The translations under genes and the position numbers were made by a program. Source: an uncultured Calothrix sp. (GTDB lineage Bacteria > Cyanobacteriota > Cyanobacteriia > Cyanobacteriales > Nostocaceae). Taken from it: a DNA stretch of 5,181 nt. The stretch lies in NCBI GenBank assembly GCA_937884685.1, contig CAKZYM010001009.1:1-5181 (forward strand), in the 5' to 3' direction. This document shows, one piece after another, positions 1 through 5,181 of this stretch (its first letter is position 1; each line of letters opens with the position of its first letter). The notes below the pieces were generated by a model. That model saw only the letters and a list, made by a program, of their open reading frames with translations, was not told the DNA's origin and did not search any database.

Positions 1-3
1 GTC

Positions 4-2241
4 TTAAACTTGAGGAATATACTCTGAATTGATACCAATTCCCGTATCGCTAACTTGAATTACGGCATAGGATAATGAATTATCGTTTGTTTTCTCTTCT
101 AACAAACGTACTTCTACACAACCTCCACAAGAGGTAAATTTAATTGCATTAGAAAGTAAATTCCAAATCACCTGACTTAAACGCTGACTATCAGCAGCAA
201 CTACGAAATTTCGATTTTTCAGTATCGCATCTTGAGAACCAGAAATTTGAGCCAGAGATGAAAGATGCTTTAAAGATTCAAAACTGTCTGCCAATTCTCC
301 ATTTTCCATATACTCCTTCATCTCTAAGCTTTTATGAAGTGATAATTTTACTTTTATCTGCTTAGCAAGACTTGCCGAACGTAAGTTTTCAATAGCTGTG
401 ACAATAATTGAAGTTAAATTACAATTCCTGATATTAAGTTGCATTTTCCCTTGAATTGTCCGCGACATATCAAGCAATTCTTCAATTGTGGTATGAAGTT
501 CTCTAGCATTACGCTCTATGGATTCCAATGCTCTTGATGTAGTGTTTTCGTCGAGCTTGCGAACCTGTAAGTATTGCGACCATCCTAGAATGCTATTTAA
601 CGGCGATCGCAATTCGTGAGATAAAATAGCTAGAAATTCATCTTTAATACAATTGGCTTTTTGTAGTGAATCAATTAAATTAGCTCGCTGAATCGCTATG
701 GCAATTTGGTTGCAGACTGCCTGCATCATACCTACTTCATGATTGTTAAAACCAGAACGACGAGTCCGACTTGCAAAACTAATTGTACCTAGAAGCTGAC
801 CTTGGGATATCAACGGGCAACAGTAATAAGCTGATATACCATTAATACGAATATATTCTGTATCTAACTCTTTTGAATGCTCTATCTTTTCTAAATTTAT
901 ATTTACAGTGCTAAGCTTGCTAGCTACGGTACCGCAAATTCCTTGACCAAATTTTTGTAATTCTAAATCTTTTGCTTGAGAAGAAGTAATTCCACTATAA
1001 GAAGTTAATTTTATTTCTTGAGAATTTTTATCGGCTAAATAATATAAATAGCAATCTAAACCTAATTTTTCTGCAATACCACTATACAAAATTTCAATTA
1101 ATTCTTCTGGTTGTTTGGAAGATATCAAATAGCTAGTTGTACTCAGTACTAATTCAAGGTTTTCGTTCACCAACCTCGAAGATTCTTCTAGCTGCTTTAC
1201 CTGACTAACATCTTGCAATAAAGCTACACAAATAGCAGGATAGCCATCTACTGGTGCTAATGTATCTGCAAATACTTTTACCGGGTAAGTATTATCTCTT
1301 TCATGCCAGTTAATCTCAACTCCTTCGAGTTTTTCACCTAGAGCAACTCGTATCGGAGGTGTAAGATACGAGGGAACAGAATTTCCCTCTGCGTCAGTGA
1401 AGCGGTACAATTTGCTATATTCTTCCTGGGACTGTGCTAAAGGAAATTGGCCTCCTGCCATTTTATTGGCTGCTTTATTAGCAAAAGTCACCTTAGCTGT
1501 TCCTGGTTCAACCAATAACAGTGGTGCTGGCAATATATTTAGTAAATTCTCTAACCAATGCTGCTCAAAGCCAGGGTTTTGTTCAATTTTATCGCATTCA
1601 CTTACGCGAACAATATATTTCTGTGGCTGGTTATTTGAATTGAATTCCTCTTCTAAATAAGTACAACCAACTTTAACTTTAATTTCCCTACCATCAGCGC
1701 AAATTAACTTCTTTTCATAAGGCTTGCAATTTGAGAGGACTGTAGCTTGAGAAAAGCGTTCGCTTTCTAAATCTTTATACTCTATTGGCGTAATATCAAA
1801 CCAATTTAATTCACTATCTTGTAAAAAAGAATCTGTATAACCAGTTATTCGCAGAAATTCATCGTTTGCTGCACAAATGCGACCATTTGCATCCAATTCT
1901 ACTATACCAATAAGGCTTCCATCCACAAAATTTTTAAACTTTGCTTCATTTTCTCTTAATGCATTTATAGCCTTATCGCGTTGAATGCAAGTAGTTTCAA
2001 TTATTTTGCTACCTTTCCAAATCAATACGACACAAACTGCTATTGTCATCAAAGCTTCAGCTAGGATTACAAAAGCCGAATCAGATAGTAGAAATTTTTC
2101 ATCACGAACAAATAACCAAGCTGCTCCACAGAAAATTGCAATAACGATAAAGAATACTAATATACGTGCAGTTTTTAGAAATTGTGATTGCACTATATCT
2201 TGACCCGAATTAGTTTGGCTTAAGTGGTTAATGTATGACAT
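4..2241 (-). CDS. Membrane sensor histidine kinase (PAS-PAS-GAF-HisKA), truncated within the HATPase domain
   Basis: A two-component sensor kinase should autophosphorylate a His using ATP and pass the phosphate to a response regulator; none is encoded in the window. Seen in order: two membrane segments (about 26-45 and 56-77) with only a ~10-residue loop between them, so sensing is probably cytoplasmic; PAS 1 (~97-215); PAS 2 (~228-350); GAF (~370-520); HisKA with motif SHELRSPLN, phospho-acceptor His542; and the start of HATPase_c with N box NLLSNAIKF (694-702) and G1 box DTGIGI (732-737). The protein ends at residue 745 (IPQV), so the F box, ATP lid and G2 box (GLGLAI type) are absent. Relatives continue V-F-D-R-F; here the next codons are TAA then GAC (Asp), which suggests a nonsense change at the Phe codon. 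The GAF domain has CCP (474-476) and nothing that clearly indicates a bilin-binding domain. A ~40-residue segment (~638-677) enlarges the HisKA-HATPase linker. The ATG at 2241 gives the expected N-terminus; a weak GGTGA lies 11 nt upstream. Kinase identity is secure. Activity is doubtful, and the gene may be a pseudogene. Confidence 0.93.
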   Translation of the reverse strand: MSYINHLSQTNSGQDIVQSQFLKTARILVFFIVIAIFCGAAWLFVRDEKFLLSDSAFVILAEALMTIAVCVVLIWKGSKIIETTCIQRDKAINALRENEAKFKNFVDGSLIGIVELDANGRICAANDEFLRITGYTDSFLQDSELNWFDITPIEYKDLESERFSQATVLSNCKPYEKKLICADGREIKVKVGCTYLEEEFNSNNQPQKYIVRVSECDKIEQNPGFEQHWLENLLNILPAPLLLVEPGTAKVTFANKAANKMAGGQFPLAQSQEEYSKLYRFTDAEGNSVPSYLTPPIRVALGEKLEGVEINWHERDNTYPVKVFADTLAPVDGYPAICVALLQDVSQVKQLEESSRLVNENLELVLSTTSYLISSKQPEELIEILYSGIAEKLGLDCYLYYLADKNSQEIKLTSYSGITSSQAKDLELQKFGQGICGTVASKLSTVNINLEKIEHSKELDTEYIRINGISAYYCCPLISQGQLLGTISFASRTRRSGFNNHEVGMMQAVCNQIAIAIQRANLIDSLQKANCIKDEFLAILSHELRSPLNSILGWSQYLQVRKLDENTTSRALESIERNARELHTTIEELLDMSRTIQGKMQLNIRNCNLTSIIVTAIENLRSASLAKQIKVKLSLHKSLEMKEYMENGELADSFESLKHLSSLAQISGSQDAILKNRNFVVAADSQRLSQVIWNLLSNAIKFTSCGGCVEVRLLEEKTNDNSLSYAVIQVSDTGIGINSEYIPQV
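603..610. repeat. HIP1 octamer palindrome (GCGATCGC)
   Basis: This is a perfect GCGATCGC, the highly iterated palindrome over-represented in many cyanobacterial genomes. It lies in the kinase gene, in the codons for Leu-Arg-Ser just after the phospho-acceptor His. It is the only copy I found in the window. It supports the cyanobacterial assignment and is not a functional site that I can define. Confidence 0.85.
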
Positions 2242-2298
2242 TGATTATTTAATCACCGCATCTACCTAGCGCAGTAAATTTTGGTAGTTCTGACGAAT

Positions 2299-2304
2299 AG
2301 TATA
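2299..2304 (-). promoter_or_regulatory. Possible -10 element for the kinase gene (TATACT)
   Basis: TATACT on the minus strand matches TATAAT at five of six positions and lies about 57 bp upstream of the kinase ATG. There is no good -35 hexamer at 16-18 bp; TTGAAA at 2310-2315 is only 5 bp away. A promoter here would need an activator or an extended element. This is a weak call. Confidence 0.25.
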
Positions 2305-2317
2305 GAGAGTTTCAATA

Positions 2318-2331
2318 GTATGATATGTTAC
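2318..2331 (-). promoter_or_regulatory. NtcA-type palindrome GTA-N8-TAC
   Basis: The 14-mer GTAACATATCATAC (minus-strand reading) is an exact match to the GTA-N8-TAC consensus of NtcA, the cyanobacterial nitrogen-control CRP-family activator. It sits 76 bp upstream of the kinase start. Against it, only 13 bp separate it from the TATACT hexamer, whereas classical NtcA-activated promoters have about 22 bp, so if it is real it might repress or serve another start site. A six-base consensus can arise by chance in a kilobase of AT-rich DNA. Confidence 0.3.
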
Positions 2332-2571
2332 CCCTGGGTAGGAGTTGCATCTACCTTTGTACATATTTTATTTTTTTCAGTAGAAAGTAAGAAATTTGTG
2401 TAAATATGAATTAAAGTTTCATTAATATTTGCTATCTATTTAACTATAAAATTTATGTGTTTATGCTTAAAAGATGCATTTAGACCTACTTAAGTAGTGA
2501 TTGTCTTTTCTGCTCTTATTTATGGTTGTAGGATAATTGCTTAATCACATATCGTGACAAACTTAGTGAAT

Positions 2572-2611
2572 TATTAATCCTTTTACATATATATTAATCC
2601 TTTGAATTACA
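2572..2611 (+). repeat. Two tandem 20-bp direct repeats (TATTAATCCTTT core)
   Basis: The 12-mer TATTAATCCTTT occurs at 2572-2583 and again at 2592-2603, a 20-bp period. The next period (from 2612) starts with TATTA and then diverges. The remaining 8 bp of each unit are not conserved. This could be a small protein-binding array, with the units on nearly the same helix face, or a slippage product in AT-rich DNA. Confidence 0.35.
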
Positions 2612-2792
2612 TATTACTTAAACTTATATTCAAACCGAAGAAGATTAATTTAAAAAATTACCTAAGTATTATCCGCAAAATAATTAATTAAAAAGTAATT
2701 TACACCTCTTGACATTTTAAGCAATTATAAGCGTTTGAAAATATTTGAACATTATTAGTTTCCAGACAAGAAGAATAGTCAAAATATGCTGG

Positions 2793-2908
2793 TAATTTTC
2801 AAATGGCAATTTCACAAGTCATAGAGAATTTGAAACTACAAATAAACTAGGAACTTGAAATAATTTATACTCGTCAGCAACGCAAGATAAATTGTAATTT
2901 GAAAATTA
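2793..2908. repeat. 12-bp perfect inverted repeat with a 92-bp interior
   Basis: TAATTTTCAAAT at 2793-2804 is exactly complementary to ATTTGAAAATTA at 2897-2908, and two further G-U pairs are possible outside. The interior contains no gene and no strong secondary hairpin that I can see. The span of 116 bp would suit a small non-coding RNA stem or a tiny non-autonomous element, but AT-richness makes a chance match plausible. Confidence 0.3.
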
Positions 2909-3059
2909 TTTATTCGCAGCCTTAGCCAGTGTTACTAAAAACGCGGAGTAATTTTGAGATAGTTGTAAAAATCGACTGACTTCATCGATTTGTGGGAACA
3001 GTTTTTCCTTTACTTTGCGTCATCAGGGGAAAGAGAATCATCCATACTAGTCGGGGTTG

Positions 3060-3077
3060 CTACGAAATTATTCGTAG
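3060..3077. other. Short perfect hairpin CTACGAA-atta-TTCGTAG
   Basis: A 7-bp perfect stem with a 4-nt loop lies in the intergenic region. It has no T-tract on either side, so it does not look like an intrinsic terminator. It may be an operator-like palindrome for a dimeric DNA-binding protein (18 bp in all) or an RNA structure in the leader of a transcript running toward the small-protein/mltA pair. Confidence 0.35.
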
Positions 3078-3186
3078 TTCTTAATTCCTAGCGAGTAATT
3101 ATCTTCTTTGAATTGTAATGACTAAAAACAAATTGACCCGAACCCATTAGCATTTTTTTTAGAACAAAAAAGTCTAGTGGGAACCC

Positions 3187-3213
3187 TTGACAATGAGGAT
3201 ATTTCAGTATATC
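3187..3213 (+). promoter_or_regulatory. Possible sigma70-type promoter for the small-protein/mltA unit
   Basis: A perfect TTGACA at 3187-3192 is followed after 15 bp by TATATC (3208-3213), four of six matches to TATAAT. With 17-bp spacing the hexamer would be TATCTA, a poorer match. The orientation is right, and the predicted leader would be about 105 nt. The spacing is short, so this is tentative. Confidence 0.3.
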
Positions 3214-3324
3214 TAATGCTGTAAATGTTAAGATTTTTTTCAATATCCGGGCTTTTTCCCCTTTCCATTCAGGCAATAGGTGGGTTAACACTATGGTGTA
3301 TGTGTTTCAAATGATTCAAACGTT

Positions 3325-3573
3325 ATGCCTAGAAGTGCAAGTGAATACGCAGTATACCTATTAATGGAAAGCGGACACCGTGAAGAAGTGCGTTTTCCGA
3401 CAATTCAAGAGTTTCAGAAGTGGTATAGCGGCGAACTTATGCCCAAATCTGCTTCCGATGACTTTATAAACGTGCCCATAAAAAATATAAGCGGCGAATA
3501 CATGGTACTTCGTCCTTCTAAGGTTGTGGCGATTCGAGTTGAACCGATATTTAGTTCTAGTATTGAAAGATAG
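3325..3573 (+). CDS. Conserved small protein of unknown function, upstream of mltA
   Basis: This encodes an 82-aa cytosolic protein with no signal peptide, membrane segment or cysteine. It starts MPRSASEYAVYLL, has a central stretch with QEFQKWYSGEL (~28-38), and ends with a hydrophobic, strand-like part (MVLRPSKVVAIRVEP, ~60-74). The pattern suggests a compact fold of strands around one helix, but no catalytic motif is visible. I believe similar proteins occur in other filamentous cyanobacteria; this is from memory and unchecked. The ATG at 3325 is the only plausible start: the frame upstream runs into TAA at 3286-3288 with no ATG or GTG between. There is no clear Shine-Dalgarno, which is common in cyanobacteria. 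The stop is 13 bp before the mltA ATG, so the two genes are probably one transcription unit, which hints at, but does not prove, a role linked to cell-wall turnover. Function unknown. Confidence 0.85.
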   Translation: MPRSASEYAVYLLMESGHREEVRFPTIQEFQKWYSGELMPKSASDDFINVPIKNISGEYMVLRPSKVVAIRVEPIFSSSIER

Positions 3574-3586
3574 ATTTACATAAATT

Positions 3587-4903
3587 ATGAGAAAAACCCT
3601 TGCTTTGTTTTCCTTGAGCCTGGGAATTGCTTTAGTTAGCCCAGCGCGTTCGGTTTTTGCTCAGGTGCCGATTATGCCACCACCCCCGGTACCCAGTTCT
3701 CCCAGAAGAACAGTACCACAACAGCGGCCTGTCATAATTCCAACCACTCCCAGAACAGCCCCAACGCGACCGCTAATGAGGATAACTCCGGTACCTCCAC
3801 TAAAACCAATCGGGTTACCTAATAATTGTCAACCTAAAAACAAATGTTTGGGTTGGGATGAGCAAATTTTTTGGGGTGGAAAAGGTAAGGGTAAACCAGG
3901 TGACCGCTGGGCTTTAATTCAATCGATTAACAATAGCTTGAGTTATTTGGAAAAACCTAGCGCTGCTAGAAGGTATGCAAAATATCCCGTCAAGGGAATT
4001 ACTTTAGACCGGGTACGTCGTAGTTTGTTGCGTTTCCGTCAATTGGTGCGTACATCAAAATCCGCAGCAGAATTGCAAAATGCAGTTCGACGGGAGTTTA
4101 CGTTTTACAAATCAACCGGAAATGACGGTAAGGGAACGGTTAAATTTACCGCATATTATAAGCCGGTTTACGAAGCAAGTCGCGTTCGTACCGAAGAGTT
4201 CAAGTATCCTCTTTACGGACTACCTCCTGACTTTAAACAATGGCAAAAACCACATCCCACAAGACTAGAACTTGAAGGGAGGGATGGTTTATTAGGTAAA
4301 GATAGCCGTATAAGTGGGTCAGAAATATTTTGGTTCAAAGACCGTTTTGATGCATACTTAGTTCATATTCAAGGTTCCGCTCAACTCAAGCTAACCGATG
4401 GTACCGTTACAGGTGTTGGTTATGCTGGTGCAACCGATTATCCTTGGACGAGCATTGGTAGAGCATTACTCAAAGACGGAAAAATAACCCGCAAACAGAC
4501 TACAATGCCGGGTATTATCAACTTTTTCCAGCGAAATCCTCGCGCTATGGACGATTATTTACCGGTTTGGGAGCGTTTTGTTTTCTTTAGAGATAAAGGT
4601 AATATACCTGCTATCGGTAGTATCAACCTACCACTTACTCCAGAGCGTTCTATCGCTACAGATAAATCCTTAATGCCTCCCGGTGCATTAGCATTAGTCA
4701 ACACTAGATTTCCTTATGTTGGACGTAGTGGAAAACTAGAATACCGTCGAGTCAGCAGATTTGTATTAGACCAGGATACTGGTAGTGCTATTAAAACACC
4801 TGGAAGAGTTGATTACTTCATGGGTACCGGAAAAGTAGCCGGTGATAGGGCTGGAGTTACCGGTGGTAATGGGTCATTATATTATTTATTACTCAAGAGA
4901 TAA
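3587..4903 (+). CDS. mltA: Secreted MltA-type lytic transglycosylase with 3D domain
   Basis: Murein lytic transglycosylase A cleaves the MurNAc-GlcNAc beta-1,4 bond of peptidoglycan, leaving 1,6-anhydro-MurNAc, in wall remodelling and recycling. Seen in the 438 aa: a signal peptide (RK at 2-3, hydrophobic ~4-17, VFA|Q cleavage after residue 25); a Pro-rich stalk (~27-78); the only two cysteines (81 and 87), possibly a disulfide; an MltA region with TAYYKPVYEAS (188-198), matching the family TGYYEP motif, and FDAYLVHIQGSAQL (254-267); and a C-terminal 3D double-psi barrel with QDTGSAI (396-402), RVD (407-409) and GTGKVAGDRAG (413-423). Asp397 aligns by motif with the catalytic Asp308 of E. coli MltA. 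There is no lipobox, so unlike the E. coli lipoprotein this one is probably soluble in the periplasm or tethered by its stalk. The length exceeds E. coli MltA (~365 aa) mainly because of the stalk. No Shine-Dalgarno is evident. It lies 13 bp after the small gene and is followed by a strong terminator. Confidence in the family is high; the in vivo role is inferred. Confidence 0.95.
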   Translation: MRKTLALFSLSLGIALVSPARSVFAQVPIMPPPPVPSSPRRTVPQQRPVIIPTTPRTAPTRPLMRITPVPPLKPIGLPNNCQPKNKCLGWDEQIFWGGKGKGKPGDRWALIQSINNSLSYLEKPSAARRYAKYPVKGITLDRVRRSLLRFRQLVRTSKSAAELQNAVRREFTFYKSTGNDGKGTVKFTAYYKPVYEASRVRTEEFKYPLYGLPPDFKQWQKPHPTRLELEGRDGLLGKDSRISGSEIFWFKDRFDAYLVHIQGSAQLKLTDGTVTGVGYAGATDYPWTSIGRALLKDGKITRKQTTMPGIINFFQRNPRAMDDYLPVWERFVFFRDKGNIPAIGSINLPLTPERSIATDKSLMPPGALALVNTRFPYVGRSGKLEYRRVSRFVLDQDTGSAIKTPGRVDYFMGTGKVAGDRAGVTGGNGSLYYLLLKR

Positions 4904-4973
4904 GAATTGGGAATTGGGGATTGGGAATTGGTAATTGGTAATTCCTAACTCTTAACTCCTAACTCTTCACCTC
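4904..4973 (+). repeat. Degenerate heptamer tandem repeat (ten units)
   Basis: Starting at the first base after the mltA stop codon, the DNA keeps a strict 7-bp period for 70 bp: GAATTGG, GAATTGG, GGATTGG, GAATTGG, TAATTGG, TAATTCC, TAACTCT, TAACTCC, TAACTCT, then a weaker TCACCTC. The unit drifts from a GAATTGG type to a TAACTCC type without losing phase. This resembles the short tandemly repeated repetitive (STRR) sequences known from heterocystous cyanobacteria. It is not a CRISPR, since there are no spacers. It probably lies in the 3' untranslated region of the mltA transcript. Confidence 0.8.
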
Positions 4974-4987
4974 AAACCTTATATTTT

Positions 4988-5039
4988 AAATAAGGAGTGA
5001 GAAGTTACGTCGATTCGTGACTCCTCACTCCTTATTTTT
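4988..5039 (+). terminator. Strong intrinsic terminator after mltA
   Basis: A 22-bp stem (4988-5009 with 5016-5037) closes a 6-nt loop TCGATT. The outer 14 bp pair perfectly; the inner part has one A-C mismatch and one G-U pair. The descending arm runs into TTATTTTT (T5 at 5035-5039). It lies 84 bp past the mltA stop on the correct strand, so it should end the small-gene/mltA transcript. The descending arm contains two more heptamers (GACTCCT, CACTCCT) of the neighbouring repeat family. No comparable T-tract is seen on the opposite strand. Confidence 0.8.
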
Positions 5040-5181
5040 ATCGGCAATTTGTGCAATACTTTTCAGTATTCTATTGTATTTAATTTTTCACATCACAAAA
5101 TGTCTGGTTAATGACTTGTGTAAATGTATATAGAAAAACTACTAATTATAATTTGTGTTATTCCTATTCCTACATGTATTT

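Larger units (their letters stand above)
2258..2356 (-). repeat. Duplicated decamer AGGTAGATGC in the kinase leader
   Basis: The decamer AGGTAGATGC (minus-strand reading) occurs at 2258-2267, ending 16 nt before the kinase ATG, and again at 2347-2356. The distal copy also forms GGTAG/CTACC arms with 2337-2341 (9-nt loop), and another GGTAG is at 2283-2287 on the plus strand. The repeats bracket the presumed promoter. They could be binding sites for a regulator or chance; the sequence alone does not decide. Confidence 0.35.
2242..3324. other. Long AT-rich intergenic region without a convincing gene
   Basis: About 1.08 kb separates the divergent kinase gene and the small-protein/mltA pair. About 2380-2930 is very AT-rich; about 2930-3300 is somewhat less so. 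I see no tRNA, rRNA or recognisable riboswitch. The longest open frame is a 67-codon GTG-initiated frame on the minus strand (3088-3291), which I do not accept as a gene. What can be pointed to: an NtcA-like box and duplicated decamer near the kinase start, two tandem 20-bp direct repeats (2572-2611), a 12-bp inverted repeat (2793-2908), a 7-bp perfect hairpin (3060-3077) and a possible promoter (3187-3213). The region probably holds promoters and leaders for both flanking units, and an unannotated small RNA cannot be excluded. Confidence 0.7.

Noticed and set aside
682..1132. Bilin-binding (phytochrome or cyanobacteriochrome) GAF domain
   Set aside because: The GAF has cysteines (CCP at residues 474-476), but I see no clear chromophore-binding motif; the region reads as an ordinary GAF of cyanobacterial sensor kinases.
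1397..1660. 87-codon open frame on the plus strand
   Set aside because: It lies wholly inside the kinase gene on the opposite strand, opposite the PAS-coding part; the translation shows no recognisable domain.
1985..2203. 72-codon open frame on the plus strand
   Set aside because: It is antisense to the membrane segments of the kinase and is a shadow of that coding sequence.
2709..2731. TTGACA ... TATAAG promoter on the plus strand
   Set aside because: The hexamers are only 11 bp apart, too close for a sigma70-type promoter, and no gene follows within 590 bp.
3088..3291. 67-codon minus-strand frame as a gene
   Set aside because: GTG start, no ribosome-binding site, no recognised family and overlap with likely promoter DNA; kept only as a low-interest observation.
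4080..4268. 62-codon open frame on the plus strand
   Set aside because: It lies inside mltA in another frame; the mltA frame has clear domain motifs through this stretch.
4904..5039. CRISPR-like repeat array
   Set aside because: The units are 7 bp, directly adjacent and without spacers, and the following palindrome with a T-tract is a terminator.
5055..5070. Hairpin AATACT-tttc-AGTATT as a second terminator
   Set aside because: Only 6 AU-rich pairs and no T-tract after it; too weak to call.

Overview
The window looks like chromosomal DNA from a cyanobacterium, most likely a filamentous, Nostoc/Calothrix-like one. Three things point there: an octamer palindrome GCGATCGC (HIP1) inside a coding region, an intergenic array of degenerate heptamer repeats of the kind common in these genomes, and protein architectures typical of the group (a PAS-PAS-GAF sensor kinase, and a proline-rich MltA/3D protein next to a small protein that I believe is cyanobacterial). 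Base composition is AT-rich, especially between the genes. Taxonomy is an inference; there is no rRNA or other marker.

Layout. On the minus strand, 4-2241 encodes a two-TM, PAS-PAS-GAF-HisKA-HATPase sensor histidine kinase of 745 aa. It stops inside the ATP-binding domain, straight after the G1 box, where relatives continue with a V-F-D-R-F motif. The stop codon occupies the Phe position, and the single codon visible beyond it is Asp, so the gene looks truncated by a nonsense change. The leader upstream of the kinase holds a perfect GTA-N8-TAC (NtcA-type) palindrome, a weak -10-like hexamer and a duplicated decamer. From 2242 to 3324 there is about 1.08 kb with no convincing gene. It holds short direct and inverted repeats, a hairpin and a possible promoter for the next genes.

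On the plus strand, 3325-3573 encodes an 82-aa protein of unknown function. It is followed after 13 bp by 3587-4903, an MltA-type lytic transglycosylase (438 aa) with a signal peptide, a proline-rich stalk, an MltA domain and a C-terminal 3D domain carrying the catalytic Asp. The two genes are probably co-transcribed. The mltA stop codon is followed at once by ten heptamer units (4904-4973) and then by a long, nearly perfect hairpin with a T-tract (4988-5039), a good intrinsic terminator. The remaining ~140 bp is AT-rich with only a small 6-bp hairpin (5055-5070) and no gene.

Functionally there are two divergent units: a probably inactive or damaged signalling kinase, and a cell-wall remodelling pair (small unknown protein plus periplasmic peptidoglycan-cleaving enzyme). 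I see no sign of a defence system, a complete mobile element, a CRISPR array or an RNA gene of known class. The points most worth checking are the kinase stop codon, the small gene coupled to mltA, and the heptamer array joined to the terminator.
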